A stretch of 64,000 nucleotides of DNA from Erythroxylum novogranatense. Lineage: Eukaryota; Streptophyta; Magnoliopsida; Malpighiales; Erythroxylaceae. Both the position numbers and the translations under genes were made by a program. Positions 1 through 12,600 of this stretch are shown here, one piece after another. Position 1 is the first letter of the stretch. The number at the start of each line of letters is the position of its first letter. Under the pieces are notes generated by a model. It was not told where the DNA came from. It did no database searches and saw nothing but the letters and a program-made list of their open reading frames with translations. The stretch covers positions 9,489,460 to 9,553,459 of the forward strand of contig CM057233.1 of the NCBI GenBank assembly GCA_029891385.1. The letters are read 5' to 3'.

Positions 1-586
1 CTTTAATCATAATCTAATTTAATCTTAAACCAATTTATGCCGATAAGTCTATAATAATTCCCATAATTAATTATTCACTAATCCCATGTCATTTTGCAGT
101 CCTTTTCAGACAGAAAAGCCCACTCGGTCGGCCAGTTGGAAATTCTCGGTCAAGCAACTAACCCAAAAATTCAGAAAAATTTTCATAAATCTCCAAAATG
201 GAAAACACTTTATGGCGACTCAAATAATTTTTCAAACACGAAACCACATTTTCCAAACAAAAACACCTTTAGGCCATAGACCAGGCGTTTTTGCCGGTTT
301 AGAATTTTCTCAGGAAAATTTCAGAAAAATTCTGAAAATCCCATAAAATATAAAACAATTTTTATGACTCAATAAATTTTCAAATACAAGTATCCCATAA
401 ATTTCACAAAAGATCTCAATTTGAAACCTAAGTCGGAAATGTCATGAATGCATGTATTTGTAATTTCATGTGCACAATTGCTACCGTAGCAATCCTATTA
501 TGCATGAGCGGTCTAGCAATCTCAATCTATCCCATCCTATGCCAATTTTACCATTTTACCCTTCCAAGTAGGGGTGGGATGTTACA
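1..586 (-). mobile_element. 3' LTR (partial) of long-LTR gypsy element E1
   Basis: This stretch repeats 7271-7865 almost base for base apart from small indels, and it runs off the left edge of the window. On the minus strand it begins TGTAACATCCCACCCC at 586, a common start for long plant Ty3/gypsy LTRs. A polypurine tract lies directly outside that end, which makes it the 3' LTR of a minus-strand element whose 5' LTR is 3793-7865. No gene is visible; short open frames here are chance. Confidence 0.88.
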
Positions 587-622
587 ATTCCCCCTCCTTA
601 TAAAAATTTCGTCCTCGAAATT
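587..622 (-). other. Polypurine tract and conserved pre-LTR motif of E1
   Basis: Read on the minus strand this is a motif containing AATTTCGAGGACGAAATTTT followed by a G-rich purine run (AAGGAGGGGG) that abuts the LTR start. The same arrangement precedes the 3' LTRs at 50139 (plus) and 55361 (minus). It is the usual plus-strand priming context of Tekay/Del-like chromoviruses, which fixes the orientation of E1. Confidence 0.85.
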
Positions 623-3600
623 CTCAATCAAATTCTCAATCAATGGTTCAAGATGACAAGAATCATATGTTCCTGCATGTCCCATACACTTTTCCATTCC
701 ATAATTCATTATCACTCGTCATGATAAACATACCCCACAAGGTATGGGTTGGCGATCTCACTCTCTTAACTATATTACTTACCATTTTCAGATTAGCTAT
801 ACCCTTTTGTTCGATGTTATGATTCATTTCCTTATTTAGAACCCGTTCACTTATCACGTTTTATTCATCCATCTAGATTACTAATATTATCTTATTCTCA
901 CTACCATCCAATACCTTTTCTCCAAGAATATCTGTACTAATTCATATTCCATTGAGTACATCATTCAAGGTGTTACTTACAATAACATCATTTATCTTGT
1001 CCTTGTCCCTTCACTTTCCTTTTGATACTAAGACGATGACACTTAGCTCCATTTTGATAAAACCAAGTGGTAATTTACCTCATGCGGTCATTCTTTATAG
1101 TCTATTGACTTTCTGCTCAATTTCAACTCTCCTTAGACAATTCATTGTTCTATGGTATTCATACACTCTATTCGAATATGTACTTTACGCTAATTCATTT
1201 GTCCGATCCGGTTTTACCTCCACTAACCCATTCAGTTTTCCTAAGTTACTTTCCTTTGTCTCTCACATCACGCCTCAAATCCATATTGGTCTTTGACTCC
1301 GTTAAGCATTGTGCGGTGTAGAAGATTTTCCTAAGAAATCGTAACTCTATAACATGGTTATAACCCTATGAAACCTAAACCACTTACGCATTGTGCTCAT
1401 TGACCATTCAAATCTATAAACAATTTCACTTTTCACATATGATTACTAGAATGTCTAACTTTGACTATTCACTTTCTTATTCACTTTTTTAGTCTAGCAC
1501 TTTTATCGAATTACACATACCTTTTCTTTGAATCATTCGATATTGTAATTCGATTTGACTTGCATATTCACTACTTAAACTCCTGCATTATTAACCATTC
1601 TTACCCTTATCCAGTATCTCCATTTTCCAGAAACACTGCACACTTACCCATAATCTACTTGACATTCATTGGAAATCCCAATATCTGTAATTTGTTCCTT
1701 GCAACTATTCACTATGTGAATTTAGTAGGCAAAATTTTCTGTTTATTTCAAAATTGTCAGTATAATAGTCATTTATGCCCATCTTTTTCCTCGAATTAAC
1801 ACCATGTATCCTTATAGGAATCTAAAGTCTCCAATACCATTTATCAACGTCAGTTCGATTTATCTTATACCATTAACATATTGTCTCAGTTCATCACACA
1901 CTGCCCACTCTCCAAAATTCATCACTTATTCATATAGTTCTTTTTACCTTTCACTGTTCAACACTTTCCAACACTTTCCGTTTATAGGCATAGTCACCAC
2001 CATTTGCTTACTTCGCAACATTTCCCACTAGGGTTTTATTAATTTTTTTTTTTCCATACATCATTCAACTTTTTCGGTGAGTCACAAATAGTGTATCTGC
2101 GATCCCTTTATGAAGATAACACTACATCACATCATTGTCAGTTTCCCTTTCGGATTTCTTGTCGTAACCACTTTCTCTTTTCAATTGTTTTTCTGTCATT
2201 CTCATTGATATATGCCAATTCCTAATCATCCGAACTTGGACTTCCATAAATTCTACTTCATTTGAGTCTTTTATATATCAAGATTTCCCAACAGTTTTGC
2301 ATCACATATGGTTTCACATTACAATAGGATCACCTCTAATCAACATTCCATTTCTGTCATTGGATACTTTACATTCCCGTACACACACAATGCTTAAAAC
2401 CTCGAGAGTATGCCTAAGTCCGCTCTTGAGACATGACTCAATGCACATTTTAATGTAATACATACATACTTCGTTTTATTCTTGTCATTAACATACGTCT
2501 TGCTACCGTCATAATACTGTTCACAAAATCTCATCAGCCAATTAGTGTCCCTATTGCTTTTCAATCATTCTTGAGCACTACCTCAATCAGAACACTTTTA
2601 TGCCATATTAAAGATCAAAACATTCCTTGCACTAAGGTCCCATGCATGATCACCTAAACACTTCTTCAACACTTATTCATAATTTACATCACCGTAACAT
2701 ATTTCATCTTATCCAGGAGACCAATTAGTAATCTCTACCATTTAGACTTTCACCATACTCCTCTCTGCTTATATTGATCCTCAAATAGAGGACTGATTCC
2801 ATAATTATTCTTTATTTCTTCTTATACTTTAATCCATTATAACCCTTACACTTATAACTATACTCAGCCACCGATCATCTCCTCTATGTTTTTTTTCCAT
2901 GTATCTTTCACATACGTTTCATTAATCATGATCAACTGTACTGTTCAATAAATACTCCCAACGATAAAACGACTAAAATGTGACAACTCTTTTCATAAAT
3001 CATGATCATTGTTTCATTTTCCACGTATCATTGAACTATATGTCTCATCATTTTATTTTCATATCCGTCACATGCAGGCTTGATCTTGTAAGGTCATTAC
3101 AGCTTGACTCATACACTGTCATTTCCTTATTACTACGTATCTCTTTATTTTCCTCAGTATTCATAATCCCCAATACCTAACAAATCCGTACATTTTGATC
3201 TCACCATGTCTACTTTTTCTTACCCTACTAGGTACTCTTTCAGTTCTAGGTAAACCATTACGGTATTCTCTCTATGATATCTACTGATGTCTTACACCAA
3301 TAGGTGTAATACAATGAATCAATATTTTCCTAATCAGACCATCTACGTTTTACTTAGTTTCAATATTTCCCAGTTCATCGCATTTACAATCGAGCTCTCA
3401 TTCCGAACTTTAACTTTTACTACTACCTATAACCAATATACTTTCATATTTCTAATGGACCTCTCCCGATTTTAGACATATTCGTTCTCTGTCGTCGTAA
3501 TCTTTCCTTAATCAGTCATACACACCACAATACATTAAAATTCTCATTAGTTACGTTTCCTTTTTCCCATTCCTCATTGCTCAAACACATTCATGGGTTC

Positions 3601-3774
3601 ACTTTCTCATCTGGTCTCACTTTTCTCTCACTTAGTCACTTAACACGTATGCACACGTAGGATTTATCCTCGTCGTCTCATACTAGGGATCGATTACCAC
3701 GATGCGCAACGACACGACTCAAATGCATGCAATTTGACCTATGTTTGATCGTGCCCAGATACATTACGCATTCT

Positions 3775-3789
3775 TTGGGCTCGATACCT
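3775..3789 (-). other. Primer-binding site (initiator tRNA-Met type), decayed
   Basis: Just inside the 5' LTR end, the minus strand reads GGTATCGAGCCCAAAG, a near match to the TGGTATCAGAGCCC site seen at 46467. That site complements the 3' end of initiator tRNA-Met. Confidence 0.75.
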
Positions 3790-4154
3790 AAATGTAGCAT
3801 CCACTCCCGCAAGTCCCGAACCCGATATCGACGGTGATATCCGAGCCCGCGACCCACGAGGGTGGTATGCTAGAAGCGATCAATGCGATTCAAAACTTCG
3901 GTAATACATTTTTTTTAGAACCAATCGAGCGCTTGCAAACATTTTCAATCGAAATATTCTTTCAAGACTATATTACAAATCTTGGGCCCTTTACATTAAC
4001 AAAGACAAATCAGCGGAAATACAATTTATACATAATTCAAAATGATACAAATGCGACGTGAAGCGATCCCGACTCCAAACACCGACTTTCTTGCAGTAAA
4101 TCATACTCCCATCTCACCGACGGGTACTCTTCAATTCTGAAAAATAGTTGCAAT

Positions 4155-4217
4155 GTTGGGTGAGTTTGCGAACTCGGTGAGAAACCATCATCGATGGTTC
4201 ACTCAACTCATGCATAG
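4155..4217 (-). other. Conserved hairpin near intron 2 acceptor (E1 copy)
   Basis: Outer arms GTTGGGTGA and TCACTCAAC (one mismatch) enclose the inner inverted repeat AACCATCATCGATGGTT and a GAGTTTGCGAACTC hairpin. Homologous structures occur at 19707, 34503, 45901, 52328 and 61282. Confidence 0.75.
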
Positions 4218-4330
4218 TCAATCAAGATACCAATTATCATACATGATCACAATTCATAAATGCAATACAATTCACATTAATCATACCACTTATGCAATGC
4301 ACGTGAGACCCTTTCCATTTTATTACGTTG

Positions 4331-4524
4331 TTGTGACCGACTGCTACCAAATCGCCCCGATGGCGGGCACATTGCGTTGAGCCGGTGGCTCGAAAACATT
4401 GGGCTTGAAGCCTCGATACATTGAGCCGAGGCTCTAAATCGTTGGACCCGAGGTCTGTGCGTTGGTGAAAGCTCTCATATACGTTAGGCGTGATATGCCT
4501 CGATACGGTGGTTGCCGGTCACAA
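4331..4524 (-). repeat. Hairpin array with closing stem (E1 copy)
   Basis: TTGTGACCG at 4331 pairs with CGGTCACAA at 4516-4524. Between them lie several short hairpins: GAGCC-GGT-GGCTC, GGCTT-G-AAGCC, GAGCC-GA-GGCTC, GACC-CGA-GGTC and AGGC...GCCT. Confidence 0.72.
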
Positions 4525-4919
4525 TCGCCTTTATCTCGATCATACCATTATGCATGAATGCCTATGCTCCAATTCCCATTTACTGATCGATTATAATTCA
4601 ATGACCACGTTTCCATTTATATGTCAATGCTATTTGCCCTTTCTTGTATCATACCATATCATATTAAAGACACATCCAATGTATAGAAACCAACAATTAA
4701 CACTTCAATATCGATTACCCATTCCTCGGACCTTTGGTCCGAGATCCCCATTCACAAACGATTACACACAAGTAGCACTTCTTTATCTCATTCCAAATAT
4801 TTCGACACCTATGGTCCAAATCAATCAAAATCAAACACACATAAACCTTCCATTATCTCCATGGCATAATTGCAAAATCGTAAACACATAAAGGTCGAGG
4901 AACCAACTAGGTTACTCAC

Positions 4920-4984
4920 CTGCACTTCCAAGCTAATGCCGGAAGTCTCGCAACGCGTCGGTAGGTCGACGCTCAACTGCACCT
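4920..4984 (-). other. Putative LTR mini-exon (65 nt)
   Basis: It is bounded on the minus strand by TTATAG| and |GTGAGTAACC. It contains ACTTCC...GGAAGT arms as in most other copies, and its length falls within the 62-67 nt seen in all eight copies. Confidence 0.55.
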
Positions 4985-5429
4985 CTATAATAAATGTAAA
5001 AGAAATCGATCACTAACTCTTCAATCCGAATCTAGTAATAATGCACGTATGCGTGATAAATGCATGTTCATGAGATTCCGACCCTAATCCAGTATTTTCT
5101 ATCAAAAAATCCGTTTAAAATAAGAAATCTGCTTTGGCCGACGGCGCTCAATTTGGACCTCTATAGGTCCCCAATTAAATAAAACAGTGAGTAAAGGCTC
5201 CGTTACCCGGGCCCACGTCAATTTCCCGTCCAAAAATTCCCAATTTCTTACAAAATGAAATTCAATATTTTACAAATCCGATGCCTCTAGAATCAGGTCA
5301 ATCGGACGCCGGACGGAAAAGAAATTGACAAAAGAAACCAAAATTCAAATTAACCAATTAATATCTCTATATATATAACCCTTATTCCCTTCTTTATTTT
5401 CGTGATTTCAAGCCAACTTTCAACACCAA

Positions 5430-6270
5430 TAACTCCTAGCACACAACTCAGAAAAATACAAATCATACCTTGTTGGAAAGATCATGAAACCCTCTACAAT
5501 TCTCATGAAGACCATGAAAATCAATTTCACCCCTAAAGGTGTCAAAATCCAATCACACCAACTGCCTACACAAAACCTATCACAACAGGACAGTACCTTA
5601 CCAATTCCATAACTCACTGATTCTTTAGTTAAAATTACCACAAAATATGAGCAATCAGTTCACAATGTTATCTACAACTCTCATGAACAACCCAACATCA
5701 AATTCGATTGTTAACTATATCATACAATTCCATAAACAATCTGTCTTCTGAAATCAACCAATCTGGACAGTAATTTTCCATTCAACATATCTCATAGCAC
5801 AAATGTCACAAAAATCACAACCTTATGTTCCTGAAAAGATAAGATCCCAAACTTCAATGTTCATGAAGAACTCAAACTCCAATTCGATTTCTAACATTTT
5901 CAAATCTGTCATGCAAGTTTCTGACCTAAACAACACTTAACATCACAATGTAGGTCCAGATTTTGAAATTCCATATCTCCCACATCTGATTTCCAAATAT
6001 TATAAGCCATATATCATTTTCAAGATCAATCTGTTATCTAGAACTCTTCAGTACAATGCAAACTCCAAATCAAATTACAAAATTCCTAAAATTCCTCCAA
6101 ACCCGAATGTGCACTAAATGTGCCAATCCAGCTAAGTTTCAGCCAATGCATAAAACAGTCATCAGTACTCAGGTCATATCTCCCAATATACAACTCGAAA
6201 ATAGCAAGATCAGTGGCAATGGAAAGCTAACTCAATAGGCTACAACTTTCATGAAGACCATTTTCCTAAT
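5430..6270 (-). repeat. Degenerate ~180-bp tandem modules in LTR
   Basis: A phrase like TTTCATGAAGAACC recurs near 5500, 5682, 5860, 6042 and 6247, about 180-205 bp apart, each followed by related text (AATTCGATTTCTAAC and variants). The homologous block in the solo LTR is about 35950-36780. On the opposite strand the phrase becomes GGTCTTCATGAAAGTTG, which also recurs at 29390-29600. Confidence 0.55.
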
Positions 6271-7865
6271 TCCATACCAATTAATTTAGAAAATTAGCAA
6301 AACTCATTTGACCTATTTGCGGGTACTGTTCCCAGACCCAAAACAGAAACTTTCCATGCCAATTTTCGACCTTCTAACATTAAAATTTACCAACACCTAT
6401 TTCACACTAAAATGAAGCCAACATCCCAAAGTTTCAGTGGGCACAAACCTCACCTCATTTGCTCACCTATACAATTTATTATGATCAAAACAGTACCATA
6501 GGTTCAAAACTCAATTTCCAGCTTTCACCATTAACCTAACTTCTATCACTTCCAACATCCATAACACATCACTAAACATCAAATTGTCACTCTAATTCAA
6601 CCACAAATCCATCACAACATTTACTTATATAATTATACACAAGTTGGCAGCACCTCACAAACTATATTCCTAAGTTTTCCATTGATCTAACCATACAAAC
6701 TCAATCCAAACCAAGCCAAACTCAATGGAACTATAATCATTCATGCATCCATACACAAGCATACATTTATACCCATTTAAACCTACCCTTATCATCATGA
6801 AATAAATGCATAAGAGCTTCCCATAATTGCTTCTAACTACCAAAACATAAAACAACCATCAAGACTCACCTTACACAAGTTCAAGCTCTCAATTCTCCAA
6901 AGCTTTAAACCTCTCCACCCTTCCTACTTTGATACCTCACCCACGGCAATCATAAGCATAATCAAGATCATCACCAACTCAAGGATCTAGCTAGGTTTGT
7001 GAGTGAAGAAAAGCAAGCAAGGAACCAACTTTTTGTATGAAAAGAGAAGAAGAGAATTTCAAGGTGGAGAACAAACCAACTTACAAAGAAGATGCAACTT
7101 TCGGATGGTTAGTGTTTTGGCTTTCAAAGCTTTCAAAGTCCCTTTTATGCAAAGCAAGCAACATGAGTCGTGGATGAAGAGTATAAAAGACAAAACATTA
7201 AATTCTAGAAGCCACTTGGCTTTTGAAATGGAGAAAAGTCAAAATTAGCTAATCTTAGTTAATTAACTTACTTTAATCATAATCTAATTTAATCTTAAAC
7301 CAATTTATGCCGATAAGTCTATAATAATTCCCATAATTAATTATTCACTAATCCCATGTCATTTTGCAGTCCTTTTCAGTACAGAAAAGCCCACTCACAA
7401 ATTTCGTTGGAAATTCTCGGTCAAGCAACTAACCCGAAAAATTCCAGAAAAATTTTCATAAATCTCCAAAAATGGAAAACACTTTATGGCGCACTCCAAA
7501 TAATTTTTCAAACACGAAAACCACATTTTCCAAACAAAAACACCTTTAGGCCATAGACAAAGCGTTTTTGCGGTGGGAAATTTTCTAGGAAAATTTCAGA
7601 AAATTCTGAAAATCCCATAAAATATAAAACAATTTTGGCGACTCGAATAAATTTTCAAATACAAGTATCCCATAAATTTCACAAAAGATCTCAATTTGAA
7701 ACCTAAGCCGGGAAATGTCATGAATGCATGTACTGTAATTTCATGTGCACAATTGCTACTGTGTAGCAATCCTATTATGCATGAGCAGTCCTAGGCAATC
7801 TCAATCTATCCCATCCTATGCCAATTTTACCATTTTACCCTTCCAGTAGGGGGTGGGATGTTACA

Positions 7866-8433
7866 CCAGAAGTTGTTTCTAGTGGGCGGCTATTAGAGAC
7901 AAGAGGAGCTGAAAATGTTGAAGAGAAGAAATAAAAGCCAAAGGTAGTTAGTGGCACACATGCAGCTCTCCACCGAAAATCTTGCAATTTGGCGTGTTTG
8001 CAGCTGGGAAAGAGGCGTGAATGAGTGAGCTTGGAGAGGACATCTCAGGACCTACAAAAAGAAGAAATAGAAAAATGAGCTAGAGGAGCTTCAAACGAAA
8101 TCAACGCTAGACCAGGACAGCTCTCAAGGTTATAGGCCACTCAACACTCAAAACCAACGTTGCAGCTGGTGGTTTTGAAAAAAAAATGAAAATGACACCC
8201 ACGCATGACAATAGACCTACCAGTTAGAGCGGCTACTGGCAAAAAAATAGCATAAGAAAATCCCACAATAACGACAACCATAAGGGCGCCTCGAGTTATT
8301 CCGCATGTTACAAGGAGGAAGACAATAGAAAAAAAGGAGAGTAGCACTACGTTAGAATTTGGAAAAATAAGAAGAAAAGTAGGAGCTTGAGGCGTGGACT
8401 ATGAAAGGGAGGAGAACAACGCGAGGGCTCTTA

Positions 8434-8512
<79 letters not shown>

Positions 8513-9777
8513 CGTTGAAGCAAGTGGACAGCAAACGAAAATCATTGATTGGGGCTCAACTTTACACAAGGAGGGAGGTGACATGAAGCAAAGAGAAGAC
8601 AAAAAAAGGGGAGGCTCCACCTAAAAAAAAAAGAAAGCAAGATACTCTGCATTATTATGGATTACTCTCCAGCTATCATCGTTAAAAGAAAAAAACCAAA
8701 GAGAGGCTCCAACTTTCCACTAACGTGACAGCTCCAAGCCCCACCTAAGATTCACTCTTCAAGGATAAAACTCTCCACTCACGCCACTTGGAAAAAGACA
8801 CGCACATTAAGGCTCTAGCACTCTCCATAAGCCTCCTCTCTTGGATGTTATTTTCATATTCCATTACACCAAAAAGGCTCTCAACGTGACACAAAGAAAG
8901 TGAGCTTGGTGAGACTAGAGGGACCAACGAGGTGACCCACGCACATTAGAGAGGAAGACTCCAAGACCAAGCAATCACCATTTGTTCTTCCATTTCTTCT
9001 ACTCATTTCATATTTATCATGCTTGTTTTTATTATTTTCATTGCTACTACTGTTATTATGAGTAACTAATCCTTTCATTCTAGGATTTTAACGAAACCCT
9101 TGATGTAACCTCGGTTAATTGGTATTTTCTACGTGTAATCTCTTATGCCCGTTTTTACTTAAAGGCTTAATTATTGCAATTTGTTCTTAATGCTTTTCAT
9201 AATTTGATCACCTATGAAATTGATTTTCTTAATCTTTGTGTAACGTAACAGGGAGCAATAGATTTGGAAGAAAATTGCAATAGCTTAGGATCACATTCAT
9301 AGTGATTTGAGTCTAGGATCGGGAGATACCTATCCACCCTAAGTAACCACATTAAGTTTGATTTTATAAAGCAATCATCGAATTATCACAATTTACCATA
9401 GAAATATAGGAAACTGGTTCGATGATTAGGATTACTAATGATCCGGGAGGGCTTAGTAATTAATTTTGAATCTTAGGTTATTAAACCTAGTATATGAATT
9501 AAATCGATAAAATTTCGACACCGAGGTAAAATCAAGGGGGAAGTTAAATTCCTAGATTTTCATTCCATTAATATTTCTTATATTTTTATTTTGCGTTAAT
9601 TCTCGTTTTTATTTCATTTTTCAAACCACAACCAATCAATCTTTTCTTTAATATTTATGTTATTAGCTTAAATTATAAGTTATTACGAGTATTACGTTTT
9701 AACTAATTTGGTCTCCGTGGGATCGATATTTTTACTACTTGACGATAGAAACGTGCACTTGCGTTTATGACCGACAA
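7866..9777 (+). mobile_element. Remnant of Athila-type 5' LTR
   Basis: This is about 1.9 kb of non-coding A+T-rich DNA outside E1. Its right end (9700-9777), with GTGGGATCGATATTTTTACT and ACGTGCACTTGCG, resembles the 3' terminus of Athila/Tat-type LTRs. After the minus LTR at 9778-11676 the sequence resumes with CAAGTTTTTAGCATCATTGC, the Athila-type primer site. I therefore read 7866-9777 plus 11677-11720 as one LTR split by an insertion. The left boundary is not determined. Confidence 0.5.
8438..8511. repeat. (TA)37 microsatellite
   Basis: This is an uninterrupted run of 37 TA dinucleotides. Open frames crossing it encode only Ile-Tyr repeats and are not genes. Confidence 0.98.
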
Positions 9778-11676
9778 TGTTCTTCATTTCTTGCACCTTC
9801 CTTCATTTTTCTACATTTTGTTCTTCTTCTTCTTTTCTTTTTTACAATCTAACATTTCTAATTTATATCTACCCCATTTTGGACTTCCATTTAACTCAAA
9901 TCATCCACAAACAAATCCAAAATCCCAGATTAAAACTTAAACACTAAAATATAAAATTTCAAAAGAGAATAAAAAAGAACAAAATTGACTTGCAAGCTCG
10001 CAAAGTCAAATAAAAAGATGAGATGTGATGGATGTAAGTGTATGGGTGTGTGAAAGTATGTATGCACAGGTAAAAAAAATTTCAAAGTTGTGCAAGAAAG
10101 TTGGCCATGGCGAAGCAAGGAGTTGGCTGCGACGAAAGTGTCTCGAAGGGAATCCTCATAAAATCCTGCAAGTTGGCCACGGCGAAATAAGGAGTTGATC
10201 GCGGCGAACTTTCACAAAAAACAACGAACAGGACTCTAAACTATGCAGATGTAAAATGCTAAGTATGAAAAATGAAGAAATTCAGTATGTTTGTTTATAT
10301 TTTCAAAAAGTTTGATGCTATGCCAAATCAAAAATCATCTTATTCGGATAACTATAGTTATGGCAAAAACACAAAAGCATAATCAGTGAACATGTTACTG
10401 TTACATTTTCCAGCACTCATCTTCCAATTTTCTAGATTTTACACCTAATACAACATGTACAAATATCACTATTTCTACTTCATTTACTCTTCATTCTCAA
10501 CTCCATTTCAACTCAATATCATTCACAAATAAATTATGATCTATATTGGATCATTAACTCAAAAATAGAACATGTGCGCATACCGTTCATCAACAATTGT
10601 TTGCACTCATCCTACCACATTATGATGATTATTCCACCTCAAAAACATATCTATAACAATATATGAATTATTACTCATCATACATATCCAAAAATAAGAC
10701 ATTTACTTAAACTTTTCATCACTCACGTTCATCATACACAAAACACCGTTTTATGTCATTGAACCTCTAACTTTCATCATAAATGCTTCATTTAACATTA
10801 CCCATGAAGATTAACAAGCTACTTACTTGATTTGGCTCCAAATCTTCAAAAATAACACTTAGCCCTAGCTCCCAAGCATCCCACAATCTTCATCTTCTAA
10901 AGGTGGTAGAGATAAGTTTTTAGTGACAAATGGAATAGACAACAAGATAGAAGTAGAAATTGATAGATGAGAGGTTCAACATTGGAGGAGGTTTGAAGAA
11001 TTAAAATCAAGAAGAAGAAGAGAAGTCACGAAGGAGAAGAAGAAAACAAGAACAAAATACCTAATGGTCTTTTAAATTAAAAGCATCATGAGAGACAAAA
11101 CAAGGAGGGCCTTTAAAATTAAAAGAATAGTGATCTTAAGACATGGCTTCACAAGTGACACTTGTCACATGTCCAATTCTTATAACTTTAAACTAGGTTC
11201 TTTCATTTAACTAGTCTAATCAAATCCAATTTCTACTCCAATTGCCTTCCAATTTTAATTGACACTTGTCAATAAATCCCAAAGTCATTTATCAAAATTT
11301 CCATTTCCATTTGACAATTAATTCTACTGTCATTTATCATTTGTATTATCACTTGGCATTTTTCCTAGTTCAAAAATTGCCCAAATTTTCAGAAATTTTC
11401 TTAAAATTCACCAAAAATTCTAAATCACTAAATACACTTTCCAAATCAGTTTTCAACATATAAAAACAACAATTCTCAATATAATCAAATTTATAAACAA
11501 TTATACCCAGAATATGTCAATGAATGCATGTACACTTATTTTAATGTGTTTAAGTTCAATATTCACGTGTATGTGCATATCATATATTGTATGAGCATAA
11601 AATGAATTTTCTAATCTCTCAGTAATCTCTCATATATATACTGTTCTAACCTCAACGTGGGTAATGGGATGTTACA
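9778..11676 (-). mobile_element. Truncated long-LTR gypsy LTR
   Basis: On the minus strand it begins TGTAACATCCCATTACCC at 11676. It carries a GTAAGT donor (10821-10826) and a decayed GC-rich block (10099-10209), then stops at 9778 before any mini-exon, hairpin array or LTR end. About the last third of the LTR is missing. The flanks GACAA and AATAT do not match, so the insertion has been trimmed or rearranged. No gene is visible. Confidence 0.65.
10099..10209 (-). repeat. Decayed GC-rich minisatellite of LTR intron 1
   Basis: Units such as TTGGCCACGGCGAA recur four times. They are the CpG-depleted counterpart of the GYCGCGRCGAG arrays at 18340, 44398, 51048 and 59613. Confidence 0.5.
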
Positions 11677-11722
11677 AATATACATGTGGTATAGATAGAT
11701 TTAAGAATCATAATAACAAGTT

Positions 11723-11740
11723 TTTAGCATCATTGCTAGG
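11723..11740 (+). other. Athila-type primer-binding site (tRNA-Asp type), decayed
   Basis: TTTAGCATCATTGCTAGG is a mutated form of the Athila primer context TTTGGCGCCGTTGCCGGG. It is followed, as expected, by a gag-like region. Differences are mainly C-to-T and G-to-A. Confidence 0.65.
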
Positions 11741-11939
11741 AATTATTTAATTTAGCATCTAGTGTAGTTTAAGTTACTTTGATTTAAGGTTTTTAACACT
11801 TTTCTTGTGTTATTGTAGGTGCATGAACATAAGAACCACAAGGAGTTCCAGTTAACTCTTAGATACAAAACTTTCTGACATCACCAAGCAAGAGATAGAA
11901 ATTTAAAAAGCAAGACGCCAAGAAGCTATAGAAAGACCG

Positions 11940-12600
11940 ATGGTAGAAAAAGGGAACCAAAGAGTTCAGCAAAAAACCCTCTTGGACTTTATGATGTCGA
12001 GATTCAATGTTATTCAACAAGGGATCATAAAACCACTATTAAACATGTTCCAAACTAGTGTCCAGTTTTATTGAATTCCAGATAAGGATCCCTAATGCTC
12101 ATTTGGCCAATTTCTTAGAGATATGTGACACATTTAGATATAATGGGTTGTTAGAGGATGAAACCAAGATGAGGCTATTCCTATTCACACTTAAAAATCG
12201 AACTAAGACGTGGTTGAATTCTATTAACCTAGAAAAGGGGGACATGGGAGCAGTTGATACAAGCATTTTTAGCTAAGTACTTTTCTTTAACAAAGACTAC
12301 AACGATAATAAAGGAAATAAAAAATTTCTAGCAGATTGAAGGGGAATCATTATATGAAGCATAGGAAAGATTTAAGGAGTTGCAAAGCAGCTTCAGACAT
12401 TATAACTTACCTAAATAGTTCATATTGCAAACTTTCTACAATAGAGTCAATCCACCCACAAGATGTACCATTAATGTAGCAATTAGAGGTTCATTAATAA
12501 GGAAGACAATAGATGTTGCACATGATTTGTTGGATGAGATGGCAAACAATAATTGTCTATAGACATTGAAGAGAAGTAAATAGCAACCAACCTTCTAAGA
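11940..12600 (+). pseudogene. gag: Athila-type gag, N-terminal and central part (decayed)
   Basis: Gag proteins of Ty3/gypsy elements form the virus-like particle that packages element RNA. The translated region matches the conserved Athila gag core: a segment like LEICDTFRYNGLLEDETKMR, then TLKNRTKTWLNS near 12190-12220, the EGESLYEA*ERFKEL motif near 12338-12385, and LLDEMANNN near 12525. Stops and frame changes break it throughout (for example Trp replaced by TAG in the EA*ERF motif). It continues into gag C-terminal and protease remnants in the expected order. It cannot make functional protein. Confidence 0.82.

Larger units (their letters stand above)
587..3792 (-). mobile_element. E1 interior, apparently non-coding
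   Basis: About 3.2 kb lie between PPT and PBS, too short for a complete Ty3/gypsy gag-pol (usually 4.5 kb or more). I could not recognise protease, RT, RNase H or integrase motifs, and no open frame exceeds about 115 codons. The first 100 nt after the PBS resemble the leader of the plus element at 46463, including a shared TTGCATGCATTTRAGTC stretch, so the two belong to related families. Long LTRs with a short non-coding interior fit the LARD class. A heavily decayed pol cannot be excluded without a profile search. Confidence 0.7.
4137..4919 (-). other. Putative LTR intron 2 (783 nt) with structured elements
   Basis: On the minus strand, AG|GTGAGTAACCTAG opens this interval at 4919 and TATTTTTCAG closes it at 4137. 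It contains the closed hairpin array and the conserved hairpin. The same order of elements recurs in the other long LTRs. Splicing is inferred from consensus and conservation only. Confidence 0.5.
3793..7865 (-). mobile_element. 5' LTR of E1 (4,073 bp)
   Basis: On the minus strand the LTR runs from TGTAACATCCC at 7865 to a terminal CTACA at 3793, with the PBS adjacent. The outer 595 bp duplicate 1-586. It belongs to the same family as the solo LTR 34067-38241: both share the segment around 5150-5230 (CCGTTACCCGGGCCCACGTC) and a series of degenerate ~180-bp modules. It carries the leader layout described for this window: donor 6864-6869, mini-exon 4920-4984, hairpin array 4331-4524, conserved hairpin 4155-4217 and acceptor 4137-4138. 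No protein gene is visible. Confidence 0.88.

Noticed and set aside
8352..8624. Several open frames of 60-76 codons
   Set aside because: They consist of (Ile-Tyr)n from the TA microsatellite.
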